Shown: in pieces, positions 45,701 to 57,474 of the stretch
How the letters are laid out: each line of letters opens with the position of its first letter
How positions within the stretch are numbered: position 1 is the first letter of the stretch
From: Eriocheir sinensis
Lineage: Eukaryota; Arthropoda; Malacostraca; Decapoda; Varunidae
Length of the DNA stretch: 64,000 bases
Reading direction: 5' to 3'
NCBI RefSeq assembly: GCF_024679095.1
Contig: NC_066529.1
Location: 2,724,094 to 2,788,093 of the forward strand
Notes under the pieces: generated by a model
Seen by the model: the letters and a program-made list of their open reading frames with translations, nothing else
Databases searched by the model: none
Told to the model about the DNA's origin: nothing
Made by a program: the position numbers and the translations under genes

Positions 45701-47760
45701 AATATGATAATGATAGGACTAGCAAGGTTTGTACCGCTATTACAAAAGGACGCAGGTAGAGTAGCATTATTATCCTCCTCTATTACAGGTAATGAGGAAG
45801 GTGGGAAGGGAAGGAAAATGAGAATAAGAGAGGGAAGGTATATGGTGTTGTTCTGTCCCCTGAAAACGTTAAGTGTGGAAGAGAGGAAAAGAGGAAACAA
45901 AGAAAGAGACAGACTAATGTGAATGGAAATTGTGGTAGATGAAGGAGGGAAGTAAAGAGATTGTGAATAAGGGAGGGAAGTTTTAGAGTGTTGTTCTGTC
46001 CCCTGAAAACGTTAAATGTAGAAGAGAGAAAGAGAGGAAATAAAGAAAGAGAAAGACTAATGTGAATGGAGATTGTGGTAGATGAAGGAAGGAAGTAGAG
46101 AGAATGTGAATAAGGGAGGGAAGGTTTAGGGTGAGGTTCTGTCCCCTGAAAACGTTAAATGTAGAAGAGAGAAAGAGAGAAAACAAAGAAAGAGAAAGAC
46201 TAATGTGAATGGAGATTGTGGTAGATGAAGGAAGGAAGTAGAGAGAATGTGAATAAGGGAGGGAAGGTTTAGGGTGAGGTTCTGTCCCCTGAAAACGTTA
46301 AGTATAGAGTAGAGAAAGAGAGGAAATAAAAAGGGAGAGAGACTAACGTGAATGGAGATTGTGGTAGATGAAGGAAGGAAGTAGAGAGAATGTGAATAAG
46401 GGAGGGAAGGTTTAGGGTGAGGTTCTATCCCCTGAAAACGTTAAGTATAGAGTAGAGAAAGAGAGGAAATAAAAAGGGAGAGAAACTAATGTGAATGGAG
46501 ATTGTGGTAGATGAAGGAAGGAAGTAGAGAGAATGTGAATAAGGGAGGGAAGGTTTAGGGTGAGGTTCTTTCCCCTGAAAACGTTAAGTATAGAGTAGAG
46601 AAAGAGAGGAAATAAAAAGGGAGAGAGACTGATGTGAATGGAGATTGTGGTTGAAGGAGGGATGTAAAGAGAACGGGAATAAAGGAAGGAAGGTATAGGG
46701 TGTAGTTTTGACCCCTGAAAACGTTTAAATGTAAGGAAGAGAGGAAGTGGAAATAAAAAGGGAGAATGAAATGAGGTAACGACGAGTAAGTAATATGGAA
46801 AAAGGAATTGGAATAAGTGAGAACAGGTATATATAGGGTGAGGTTCTGTCCCCTGAAACGTTAAGTGTGTAAGGAAGAGAGGATAAGAGAGAGAGAAATA
46901 GAGGGAGAGAGTAATGTGAGCAGAAAGAGGTGTGATAATGAAGGAGGGAAAGGGGAGAGAATGGGAATAAGAGACGGAAGGTACATTAGTGTGGTTTTAT
47001 CCCTTGAAAACGTTAAATGTAAGGAAGGAGGAAGAGACGAACAAAAGAGGGAGACACATAAGCAGAAAGAAATATGTTAATGAGGGAAAGGAAATAAGGT
47101 AGGAACGGTATTTGAAAACGTTAAGTATAGGTAAGAGAGGATAAGAGAGAAAAAAGAGGAAGAGATTCATGTGAACAGAAATTGTTGTAAAGAGGAAGGA
47201 GGGAAAGGGGAGAGAATGGGAATAAGAGAGGAAAGGTTGGTTGTGGTCATTTTGTCCTTTGAAAACGTTAAGCGTGAGGAAAGAGGAAGGGAGGAAGGAT
47301 AAAAAAGATGAAGGCTAATGTGAACAGAAAGCAGAAACGTGGTAATGAGAACGAAGGGAAAGGAGAGAGAATGGGAACTAGAAAAGAAAAATATATGGTG
47401 GGTATTTTGTAATTAAGGGGGAAAGGAGGAAAAAAGGAAGAGACGAAGGTAATCAGAAAGCAGAGGGTGATTGTGAGGGTAGATTTTGTCCCTTGAAAAC
47501 TTATGAAAAAACGAGCAAGGCAGATAAGAGGAAGGGTAGTGATAGTGGTTTTTACCTTTTAAAAACCTAAAAAAAGAAGAGAATAATGAAGAGGAAGGGA
47601 GTAGTAATGCACAGTGAACTTTGGTATGAATAAAGCGAGTACATTTTGCTCCTTTAAAACTTGTATAGAGTAGGAGAAAGGCAACAGAAGAAGGGATATT
47701 TAATGAAGGGGTAGAACGAAGTGGTTTTGTCCTATGGAAACGTATAGTGTGATATAAGAA
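45700..47760. repeat. Satellite-like array of 143-bp units, decaying to one side
   Basis: The anchor CCCCTGAAAACGTTAA starts at 45857, 46000, 46143, 46286, 46429 and 46572, exactly 143 bp apart. It then recurs at 46712, 46850, 47001, about 47113, 47257 and about 47498 with growing divergence. The unit also holds GGGAGGGAAGGTTTAGGGTG and AATGTGAATGGAGATTGTGG. It is purine-rich and has no lasting open frame. Confidence 0.9.
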
Positions 47761-47814
47761 GATAACAATTAAGAGTATAATGTTGCATGTTGCCTTAATT
47801 AAAGCCTGAAATTA

Positions 47815-48150
47815 GCTCATACAGGGAACGGGGTCGGGCATAGAATAACATTTTGATGAGATTTTAAGAGAATGGCTTAGGAAGGGAGAGCTTGCAATAG
47901 GGGGGTTAGATTCTTGGTTAGACTTAGGTTACCATTGCTATTAATACAGGGAACGAGACCAGACATAGCACTGAAAAAAATTGACTGATAATAGAATGGG
48001 TTTAAAGAGCTTGCAATAGGGGCGTTAGATTCTTGGTTAGACTTAAGTTACCATTGCTATTAATACAGGGAACGAGACCAGACATAGGACTGAAAAAAAA
48101 AATGGACTGATAGTAGAATGAGTACGCATATAAAGAGCTTGCAATATGAG
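47815..48150. repeat. Tandem repeat, about 117-bp unit, two to three copies
   Basis: The blocks AGAGCTTGCAATAGGGG.GTTAGA, TTCTTGGTTAGACTTA and AATACAGGGAACGAGACCAGAC occur at 47889 and again at 48006. A partial earlier copy (TACAGGGAACGGGGTCGGGC) is at 47821, and a partial later AAGAGCTTGCAATA is at 48135. Confidence 0.8.
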
Positions 48151-48479
48151 TATCAAACTTACTTATGTTACGAATGCCAATAAAATGTCTGATGCCTTCG
48201 TTAAAACACGCTTTCCCTTGATAAATATTGTGTGAGTACCTACCAATCCTGATTATAATTACTCCATCAACACATCAACCTACGCTTTGTCAGAGAAGGC
48301 CAGACTGGGTGGGTGTCGCTGCCTTTGATGTACGACAATTGCGTCCCTGTTCCCGCCGCCTTTTGATGTACGATAACTAACACTTTTTTTATTGGCTCCT
48401 GTTTGTTGATTTCCGTGCGTGTGTCTCGTAAACGGAGAGCGCGCAGCTGTTTGTTGTTTCATGAATATTATTAATGGCT

Positions 48480-48511
48480 GTGTGGGTGTGTGGGTGTGTG
48501 TGTGTGTGTGC

Positions 48512-48549
<38 letters not shown>

Positions 48550-48602
48550 AAATCAGTAGGATAAATAAATACCAGTGTAGCGGAAATCGTGTTTGTTTAG
48601 CG

Positions 48603-48636
<34 letters not shown>

Positions 48637-48767
48637 GGTAGCCGGTGTCTCCTTTGTTTACGGCCGGTTAGAAGGGTGTGGCTATACATCTCTCTCTCTC
48701 TCTCTCTCTCTCAAAAATATCACTTTCTTTCCTCAAGTTTCCCTTTTTCATCACCACAAAGTACGTT

Positions 48768-48816
<49 letters not shown>

Positions 48817-48872
48817 CATTATGCACTTCATCCTTCATTTTCTTTGTTTTCACCCTTCATCCCTCCTCTCAA

Positions 48873-48915
<43 letters not shown>

Positions 48916-48957
48916 GGTCTTCTCAACATCCATTCTCTCATATTATAAAACCCTTCA

Positions 48958-49027
<70 letters not shown>

Positions 49028-49030
49028 TTT
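48480..49030. repeat. Dense (GT)n, (GA)n, (TC)n and (ATT)n cluster
   Basis: (GT)n(GA)n at 48484-48549, (TC)14 at 48607-48635, (TC)12 at 48689-48713, (TC)21 at 48769-48811, (TC)16 at 48881-48913 and (ATT)23 at 48957-49027. Confidence 0.95.
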
Positions 49031-49135
49031 CGTTGTCTTGCACCGCCATCGACTGTTCTTTTGTTTTCTTTTTCTTTTTTTTATCGGGAGTCACTTGCGA
49101 AATCAGTTCCTTTGTTGACGAAAAAATATATATAA

Positions 49136-49726
49136 AGGAAGAGTTTGAGGAGGAGGAGGAGGAGGAGGAGAGGGACGAAGACAAGGGAGAGGACAAGGAG
49201 GAGGAAAATGAGGAAAAAGTGATGTGAGAGAAGGAGGAAAAGCAGGAGGAAAGTGAGGATTAGGAAGAAGAGTATATAAAGAAAAAGTTAGTCAACGAGA
49301 GAGAAAAAAAATAGGTTGGTGAAAAGGAAAACGAAAACGAGAAGTAGGTGGAAAATGAAGGTGGATGAGAAGGAAGAGGAAGAAGTGGAGGAGGAGGAAA
49401 CGGAGGACGAGTAGGAGAGGGAGGAGGAGAACAATAACGAGAGGAAGTAGACGGAGGAGGAGGACAAGAAGGACAAAATGAAGGATTGCGAGAGGGAAGA
49501 GGAAGAGAATGAAGAGGAGAAGAAACGGACACAAGTAGGAGAGAGAGGAAAAACAAAAACAAGAACAAGAGGAAGAAGATGGAGGAGGAAGAGGAAGACG
49601 AAGAACTGGAAGATTTATGGGAAGACGTGGAGAGGAAGAATCAAGAGGAGGAGGAGGAGGAAGAGACGAACGAGGAGAAGAACAGAGACAAGAAGCAGGC
49701 AATGGAAGTCGTGGAGGAGAAGAATT

Positions 49727-49757
<31 letters not shown>

Positions 49758-49760
49758 TCA
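49136..49760. repeat. GGA/GAA-rich polypurine tract
   Basis: Roughly 600 bases of mostly GAGGAGGAAGA-type sequence without T runs. Glu/Lys/Arg-rich open frames arise on + and Pro/Ser/Leu-rich ones on the other strand; both are compositional. Confidence 0.85.
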
Positions 49761-49849
49761 AATGCTATTGTAGTCAGGACTGTCTGGCGTGTAAACAAAA
49801 GCCGATAGTTTTAAAGCGCGTCTCTGCCTCTCTTGTAAGATTCTTCCTG

Positions 49850-49854
<5 letters not shown>

Positions 49855-49892
<38 letters not shown>

Positions 49893-50290
49893 TCTTTTTC
49901 TTCCTGTTTTTTTCTGTTTTTTTACTTTTATCGTATCTTTTTATCCTTGTTCATTATTTATTTATGTGTTTATTTGCACATTTATCTATCTATTTAACTA
50001 TTATTGCTTTCCATTTCAATAGTTTGAATTTTGAAGAGGAGTAGCGAGCAGGAAATGAAAAGGAGGAGGAGGAGGAGGAGGAGGAGGAGGAGGAAGGGAA
50101 AGGAAAGCGTCAATATAGATAGATAATTACCTTTGAAACGTATTATTTTCCACGTAATTGAAGTGCATATTACATTTATTTCTCTGTCCTTATCATCACT
50201 ACTACTACCACTACTACTACTACTACCACCGCTACCACTACCACCATTATTATTATTATTGACGGTACATACTCTGTCTATATATCAAAT
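49855..50290. repeat. (TC)n, T-rich, (GGA)n and (CTA)n tracts
   Basis: (TC)17 is at 49855-49889, (GGA)11 at 50062-50095 and (CTA)n with CCA triplets at 50197-50262. The T-rich sequence 49890-50030 shows no feature. Confidence 0.85.
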
Positions 50291-50404
50291 TAGGTTGTTT
50301 GCACAGTCTCGTTAGCAGCGGTAGCAGAGCCAAGCCCACCAGCAGGACCAGCAGCGCCTCCCCTCACTCAGTCTCAGAAGCCTTGCCCCTCGATCTTATC
50401 TGAA

Positions 50405-51030
50405 CACATAGCTTATTTATTAGTGTGTTTGTTTAAAGGGCTCTGCCGCCGACGCCACCATCATCATCACTAAAACCAACACCAACGCTTGCAACAACAA
50501 CAACAGCCACCACCAACACTATTACTTCTACTACTACTACTACTACTACTACTACATTACTTGTGCTCTAATGCTATTGTTTTATAATTTTCTTCTTACT
50601 CCTTCTTCTTTACTTCTTCTTCTTGTTCTTGTTTTATTCTTGTTCTTGTTCTGTTCTGTCTTTTTTGTTGTTTTTTCGTGTTTTGCTCCCAATTCTTTTT
50701 CTTATTTTTCTTCTACTTCTTCCTCTTCTTCATCTCCTTCTTCCTCTTCTTCTTCTTCTGCTTCGTTCTCTTTTCCTTCTTCGTCCTCTTCATTTTCATC
50801 TTCAACACCACCACCACCACCACAACAACAACAACATCAAGGCTCTCGGTAGCAGTGTGTGGAATAAACATTAAGTCACCTTGAAATGCTTGCTCACCTG
50901 CTTACCTGGGCCTAATTAGTTTGTTTTGGGCACCGCTCTCAAGAAAACATGAGGAGGAGGAGGAGGAGGAAGAGGAGGAGGAGATAATGATGATGATGTG
51001 AAGAAAAAACGCTGAAGAAAAAGAAAGGAG

Positions 51031-51075
<45 letters not shown>

Positions 51076-51088
51076 AACGGACAAAACG

Positions 51089-51131
<43 letters not shown>

Positions 51132-51240
51132 TCGGCCCATCTATTATATCATTCTTAATCATCGTCTTTTCTTTTAAGTGAATTAGAGTTAATGAACCCG
51201 TCCGCTTTAAGCACTGCAAAGGAAAAAAAAAAAAAAAGAC
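50405..51240. repeat. (CTA)n, (TTC)n, (CCA)n and inverted (GA)n/(TC)n
   Basis: (CTA)9 is at 50527-50554, TTC/TCT-rich DNA at 50575-50800, (CCA)/(CAA) at 50806-50836, (GGA)n at 50951-50982, (GA)21 at 51032-51073 and (TC)18 at 51093-51128. The last two are separated by only 19 bases and could form a hairpin. Confidence 0.85.
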
Positions 51241-51669
51241 TAGCTACCCGTGATAATTTTGTCGTAAATTTAATACTACCGGTACCTTTCTATTTTTTCT
51301 TTAATCTTTTATCTTTTTCATGATTTTTTTTGTTTTATGTTGCTACGTCCTTCCTTCCTTCCTGTCTAACTTTCTTCTTGTTTTTTTTGTCTTGTCTTTC
51401 TTTGTTTCTTTATTGTATTCTTTCTTAATATTTGTCTTTTCATTTCCTTCTGTTGCTCGCCTTTTTTCACTTCTTTCTTTTATTTTCTTTTTTACATTAT
51501 CTGTTTCCTGTCTTATTCTTGTTCCACTTTCGTCAAATTTTCCTTCTCGTTCTTCCTTTCTTGTTTTGTTTTTCCTTACCTGCTTTGTTCCTTTCTTTCG
51601 TTCGTTCTTTCTCCTATCTTATCTCTAACCCATTTTTCCTTTAAGCTTCTCTGTTTCACCTTCCTCTTA

Positions 51670-52560
51670 TTTTATCTCCTTGTCTAACGTTCTTTCTTAT
51701 CTCTCTCATTCACACTTCACCTCAAATCCGTTCTCCTCTTACACTTTTCTTTTTCACTGCTGTCTTCTATTCCCTTTTTCTCACTTTTCGTCTTCTGTTT
51801 TACCTCCCTTCATTTTGTTTCTCCTTAGTTCACGTTCTTTCTTTTGTTTCTCATTCACACTTCACCTCATATCCGTTCTTCCTCCTTTCTCCTCTTTTTC
51901 ATTTCTTACCCTCATTTTTTTTTTCACTTTTTGGAACTTATTTTCCTCTCCTGTTTCACCTCCTTTCTTCTCTTTCCTTGTCTAACGTTCTTTCTCTTTT
52001 GTTTCTCATTCACACCACCTCATATCCGTTCTTCTTCCTCCTTTCTCCTCTTTTTCATTTCTTATCCTCATTTTTTTTCTTTTTCCTCACTTTTTGCAAC
52101 TTATTTTCCTCTCCTCATTTACTTCCCTCTTTTTTTTTATCTCCTTGTCTAATGGTCTTTCTTATCTTTCTCATTTATACTTCACCTCAAATCCATTCTT
52201 CTTCCTCCTTTCTCCTCCATTTCACTTGTCCCCCTCTTTTTTTTTTTCCTCTATCTCACTTCTCTCGTTTTCCATTGTCTAACGTTCTTCTTATCTCTTT
52301 CATTCACAGTTCGCCTCAAATCCATTCTTCCTCCTTTCCTTCACGCCTTTCTCCTCTTTTTTTTTTCACTTCTGTCTCTTCATATTTTACCTTAATCTCA
52401 CTTCTCTTGTTTTCCATTGTCTAACGTTCTTTCTTCTTATCTCTCTCTCATTCACACTTCGCCTCAGATCTTTTCTTTTTCCTCCTTTCTTTCACTCTTT
52501 TCTCCTCTTTTTCACTTCTGTCGTCTCATTTTCTTCCCTATTTTCCTATTTCTCTTTTCG
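51670..52560. repeat. Pyrimidine-rich tandem repeat, about 130-165 bp unit, six copies
   Basis: TCTAACGTTCTTTCTTAT-like starts lie near 51684, 51832, 51981, 52148, 52279 and 52421, each followed by CTCATTCACACTTC.CCTCA and ATCCATTCTTCCTCC. The units drift in length because of T-runs. Confidence 0.75.
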
Positions 52561-52864
52561 ATACCTACGCATTTTTCTCCTCTATCACCTCCCTTCTTTT
52601 CCTCGTTATCTCACGTTTTCTTATCTTTCTTATTCTTTCTCCTTTTTCGCTTTTCTCCTCATTTTCACTTCTGTCCTCTCCCTCCTCTTTTTTCCTTTCC
52701 TTTTTTCTTTTTTTTCCTTTTTCCTTTTCCTTTTTCTCTTTTTTCATTTTTCCATTTTTTCCTTTTTTTCCTTTCCTCACTTTTCTCACTTTTTCGGTAC
52801 ATATTTTCCGAGTCCACAGCGGCGTCGTAACTCAGATGTTTCATAAAGCGGGCTCATTCGTTAC

Positions 52865-53960
52865 CCGGGAAAGGGGGGGAGGGAGGAGGAGGAGGAGGTG
52901 GGGGGGAGAGTGGAGAAATTGAAGAGGTGGCATGGGGGCAGTGGGAGTGGAGGGAGAGAGAGGATGGAGGAATGAGTAGGAGAGGAGAGGTGGAGGAGGG
53001 GTAGAGATTTGAGGCTGGGGGAATAGGAGGAAAGGGGGACGTTATTTAGGGGGAGTGGAGACATGGGGAAGGAGGGGAGGTGGAGAGAGGGGGGTTAGTG
53101 GTGATGGTGGTGGGGGTGATGGGAGGGGAGTTAGAGGTGAAGGGGTGGTGGTGAAGGGAAGGAGGAGGAAGAGGGTTGGAGGGGAAAGGAGGGGGGCGAG
53201 GGGGAAAGGGAGTAAGGAAATGGGATTGGAGGGGAATGGAAGGGTAATGCATGGGTGGGGGATAGAGGAGGAAGGGAATGGGAGTGAGGGGAAAGGAGGG
53301 GAGGGAAGTAAGTGTGGTGGAGTGGTAGGGGAAAGAGGGGGAAGGGAATGGGACTGAGGGGAAAGGAGGGGAGAGGGAAGAAAGGGTAGTGGAGTGGTAG
53401 GGGAAAGAGGGGGAAGGGAATGGGACTGAGGGGGAGAGGGAAGGAAGGGTAGTGGAGTGGTAGGGGGAAGGGAATGGGAGTGAGGGGAAAGGAGGGAAGG
53501 GTAAGGAACGGTAGTGCAGTGGGGGGGGGGGGATGGTACTAATGGCGGTGGGAGGGAGAGACAGAGAGGAAAGGAAGAGGAGAAGGAGAGGAAGGAGGGA
53601 AGGAAGAAAGGGAATGAGAAGGGAAAGGAAAGGGGAGGGAAGGAGAGGAAGTGCAGTGCAGAGGGGGGGGGGGGGAGCTAATGGTAGTAGGGGAGTGGGA
53701 GAGGAAGTAGGGAAGGAAGAAGGGGATGGGAGGGGAGGAGAGGAAGTGCAGTGCAGAGAGGAGGGGAGCTAATGGTGGTGGGTATAGGGAGAGGAAGGGA
53801 AGGGGAGAGGAGAGGAGAGGGAGAGGAAGAGGAGAAGAGAGGAAGGGAAGGAAGAAAGACTTGGGGGAGATAATAATTACAGGCTTTTGGGTCAGAGGCA
53901 AGCTAATTAGAGGAAGGAAGGAAGGAAGGAGGAAAGAAAGCTTGAAGGTCAGTCAGGAGA
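52865..53960. repeat. G-rich polypurine block with tandem 60-80-bp units
   Basis: The + strand is almost entirely G and A, with many runs of three to fourteen G (notably 53520-53531 and 53666-53679). Units with GGGAATGGGACTGAGGGG and AAGGGTAGTGGAGTGGTAGG recur from 53200 to 53520. A second unit, GGAAGTGCAGTGCAGAG, is at 53648 and 53745. No coding signal is present. Confidence 0.85.
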
Positions 53961-54520
53961 GAAGAATTTAAAGGAGAAAAAAAATAAGGGAAAGAAAATA
54001 CAGAAATAGAAAAAAATACAGATAATTAAAGACAGAGAAGGAAAGAAATGGGGTTAGAAGGAAGTTATGTTAGTAAATAAGGAAGATATGAGAAGAAAGA
54101 AAGGAAGCCAAATTAAAGAAACAGACAGCAGGGGGGAACGAAGAGAGGAGAAAGAAAAAGAAAGCTATCAAGTAAGGAAGCAGATAAGCAAAGAAAGTCA
54201 GGCAAATACAAAGACACAAACAAAGGAGAGGAGAAAGAAAGGGAGCGGATGAATGAAGGAAAAAGGAAACAAAAAAAAGAAGGGAGACAGGAAGGAAAGA
54301 TAAAAGAGAGAAACAAAACTGATAAGTAAGAAAACAAAGAAACAAAGCCAGCAAACAGTAACAGACAAACAGATAGACCAACAGGCAGACAGAAACAAAA
54401 CAAAACACGAAGGAAAAGAAAAAAAGAAAGCTCATAAGATAGAAAACAAAGAAACAGAGCCAGCAAACAGATAAACAAACAGACAGACCAACAGGCAGAC
54501 AGGAAGGCCGGCATTGTTCT
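53961..54520. repeat. A-rich purine tract with CAGACAGACCAACAGGCAGAC duplicates
   Basis: This is a purine-rich AAGAAAGGAAG-type sequence. Near 54300-54520 a segment containing AAACAAAGAAAC and AGCCAGCAAACAG, followed by CAGACAGACCAACAGGC, is repeated (about 54335 and 54445). Nothing else is seen. Confidence 0.6.
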
Positions 54521-54627
54521 GAGGTGCAAACAAACGGCTAACGGCCCTGTTTGGCTCGTGGACGTGGCGGCGGAGGCATCAACGGCTTTATCAGGACCCG
54601 TAAACCTCGGCGGGGTGGTGGGGGCAG

Positions 54628-54658
<31 letters not shown>

Positions 54659-54764
54659 GGTATTATAGAAGGAAGGAAGAAAGGAAAGTGAGAGTGAAGA
54701 GGAAGAAGAAGAAAGGAATAAAGACGGACAGACTTTTGATCACCTTCTTCCTTTTCTTATTTAT

Positions 54765-55050
54765 TCTCTTCCTTTCCCTTCCCTTCCCTTTCCTTCTCTT
54801 CCCTTCCTTTCCCTTCCCTTCTCTTCCTTTCCCTTTCCTTCTCTTCCCTTCCCTTCCTTTCCCTTCCCTTCTCTTCCTTTCCCCATTCCTTCCCTTTCCT
54901 TCTCCTCCCTTCCCTTCCTTTCCCCATTCCTTCCCTTCCCTTCCCTTCCCTCCTCTTCCCTTCCCTTCCTTTCCTTTCCTTTCCTTCCCTTCCCTCCTCT
55001 TCCCTTCCTTTCCCCTTCCCTTCCCTTCCCTTCCCTTCCCTTCCTTTCCC
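54765..55050. repeat. (CCCTT)n-type polypyrimidine tract
   Basis: About 285 bases of CCCTTCCCTTCCTTTCC and similar permutations, with no purine except a few A in CCCATTCC. It is followed by an (ACCTC)n/(ACCTT)n stretch at 55095-55130. Confidence 0.9.
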
Positions 55051-55899
55051 TCACTAACACTCATTCACTCACTAACTTACTCACCCCCTTACCTAACCTC
55101 ACCTCACCTCACCTCACCTCACCTTACCTTACTTCACCCAAACACTTCCTTCCTTATTCTCTTACTCTCCTCTGACCTTCCTTCTCCCTGACTCATTCAC
55201 CCATCCACTAACTTACCCACTCCCTTCCCTTGCCTCTTACCCTATCCTAACACACTCATTCTAATACTCACTCTCCTGACCCCCCCTCCTTCCTTACTCA
55301 TTCACTCACCCACTTAAGCAGAGCCACTCCCTTAACAGCCCACCCAGCACAGCAAACACACATATATAACCTAACCCAGCGGCATATATATAGTAGTCGT
55401 ACAGATTTGCGCAGCGCCATTACGGGAAGAGCTATCCAAGTAAGTGCTGGGGCCAAGAGCGTAGTCGTCTGAAAAAAGCACCGCGCAATGTGAGTATATA
55501 GAGTGTATGGGATGGGGGAGAAGGGATGGGTAAAGGGGAGGGGGGGGGGTAAAAAGGATGATGGGATATACTCGCAGAAAAGGATTGTGGAAGGGGAAAG
55601 CAGCAAGGTAGTGTGTGGGGTGGTTATGGTGGAATGGGTAGCGTATGGAATGGTAGTGGATAGGTTGAGAGCTTTTGGAAGGGGAGGGAAGGGGTGATGG
55701 GTATTGAAAAGGAGTATGGGAGGGAAAATTAGTATGGGAAATGGATGGGTTGGAAGGGGTAGGTTATGGAGTGTCGGTGGATAGGTAAGGATAGGTACGG
55801 ATGGAGATGGTATAGACAGGCAGGGTTGGCAGAAAGTAGATGAAGAGGCAGGATGAGGACAAGGGAAGGTAGCTCAGGGAAGGGAAACGGAACAGGAAG

Positions 55900-56770
55900 G
55901 GATGTGAAGGGCGAAGCAGGCAGGGTCACTTGGGGCATACAAATGAGGGGAAGGGCGGAAGGCAAGCAGGCAGGGTCATTCCAGGCTCAGGTACGGGATG
56001 CAGGGAGATGGTGAATGGCTGGTAGATGCAGGAAGGCAGGGTCGTTATATGTAGCTAAGGAACGGTAGGGTATGTAAGGATTGAAAGAGGCATGAAAGGG
56101 GTCATTGGAGGCTTTGCTAAGGGACGGACACCTAGGAGTACAGGGGCAGGGGAAGGGGGATGCGGAGAGGCAGGGTCGTGGTACATGTGGTCAAGGAAGG
56201 GACGGTAGGGGTCGGTAGGGGATGGGATGTAGAGGTTGAGAGAGGGAGAGAGAGAGAGAGGCAGGGAAGGGGTCATTTGAGGGCTTAGAGTGCAGGGGCA
56301 GGGTGATACGAGGAGGCAGGGTCGTACATGTGGCTACTGGCTAAGAGGGGAGCGGTAAGGGGGTCGGCAGGGGCTGTAGAGGCTGAGCGAGGCAGGGAAG
56401 GGGTAATTTGAGGGCTTGGAGTGCAGGGGCAGGGTGATACGAGGAGGCAGGGTCGTACATGTGGCTACTGGCTAAGAGGGGAGCGGTAAGGGGGTCGGCA
56501 GGGGCTGTAGAGGCTGAGCGAGGCAGGGAAGGGGTCATTTGAGGGCTTGGAGTGCAGGGGCAGAGTCGTACAGAGGTTAAGAGAGGCAGGGAAGGGGTCA
56601 TTTAAGGGCTTGGAGTGCAGGGGCAGGGTCGTACAGAGGTTAAGAGAGGCAGGGAAGGGGTCATTTAAGGGCTTGGAGTGCAGGGGCAGGGTCGTACAGA
56701 GGTTAAGAGAGGCAGGGAAGGGGTCATTTGAGGGCTTGGAGTGCAGGGGCAGGGTCGTACATGTGGCTAC
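55900..56770. repeat. Higher-order tandem array, 61-bp units within longer units
   Basis: GGCAGGGAAGGGGTCATTT plus GAGGGCTTGGAGTGCAGG and GGCAGGGTCGTAC make a 61-bp unit, tandem four times at 56520-56760. Two 128-bp units with CATGTGGCTACTGGCTAAGA and GCGGTAAGGGGGTCGGCAGG precede it (56315-56520). Diverged units go back to about 55900. Confidence 0.85.
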
Positions 56771-56814
56771 TGGCTAAGAGGGGAGCGGTCGGGGGTTGGT
56801 GGGGGCTGTAGAGG

Positions 56815-56945
56815 TCGTGTTTGTCTGGGTCTCCGCCACGACCTTCCATTTCAAGTGAGCCTCGTCCCTTATGGTAATGCGAGGGACGCCGCACTGCATT
56901 ATGGGTGTCTGCTGACGCTAATGGGAGCGCCACACGCGGCTACTC
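56815..56945. promoter_or_regulatory. Unique-sequence island in the glypican-like intron, candidate regulatory element
   Basis: This is an ordinary-complexity, CpG-containing stretch between a tandem array and a GGA tract. It contains TTATGGTAATGCGAGGG, CACTGCATTATGGG and GCTAATGGGAGCGCC, which resemble homeodomain-type AT cores in GC-rich context. Function is inferred only from complexity and position. Confidence 0.25.
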
Positions 56946-57119
56946 TTCACGCCAACGGCCGGAGGAGGAGGAGGAGGAGGAGGAGGATTAGAAAAGCGGT
57001 AGTAAAAATATAAAAGGTAGGAGGGGAGGAGAAAAAAAGAAGGCAGAGTAGGATGAAAACGATGGAGAAAAGTAGTAATAAAAAGATAAGAGATGCAAGT
57101 AGTTAAAGAAGTAGCAACG

Positions 57120-57153
<34 letters not shown>

Positions 57154-57255
57154 TAGTAGTAGGAGGAGGAAAAGTACATACGAGGAGAGCAGGATATGGA
57201 GAGAGAAAAAAAAAAACCGGAGCAGGATGTGGACGCCGAAGAAAATTAGTTATAC

Positions 57256-57313
<58 letters not shown>

Positions 57314-57470
57314 CTTAGGAAGATGTATAGAAGTAGAATGATGATAAATAAGAGGAGAATGAAAAGGACAACTAAGGGAGAGAAGAGCGAAATATGAGGG
57401 AGAGAAGAGGATGAGGGAGAGAGTAGAGAGAGGGGGCGGGACGAAGGGGAAGAGGGAGGGAGGGAGGGGG
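56945..57470. repeat. (GGA)n and two (AGT)n microsatellites
   Basis: (GGA)9 is at 56962-56988, (AGT)n at 57121-57163 and (AGT)19 at 57258-57313, with purine-rich DNA between and a run of G at 57465-57471. Confidence 0.9.
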
Positions 57471-57474
57471 GGGA

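Noticed and set aside
49478..50044. 188-codon Arg/Lys/Glu-rich open frame
   Set aside because: GGA/GAA polypurine DNA translated; no domain or coiled-coil heptad pattern beyond composition.
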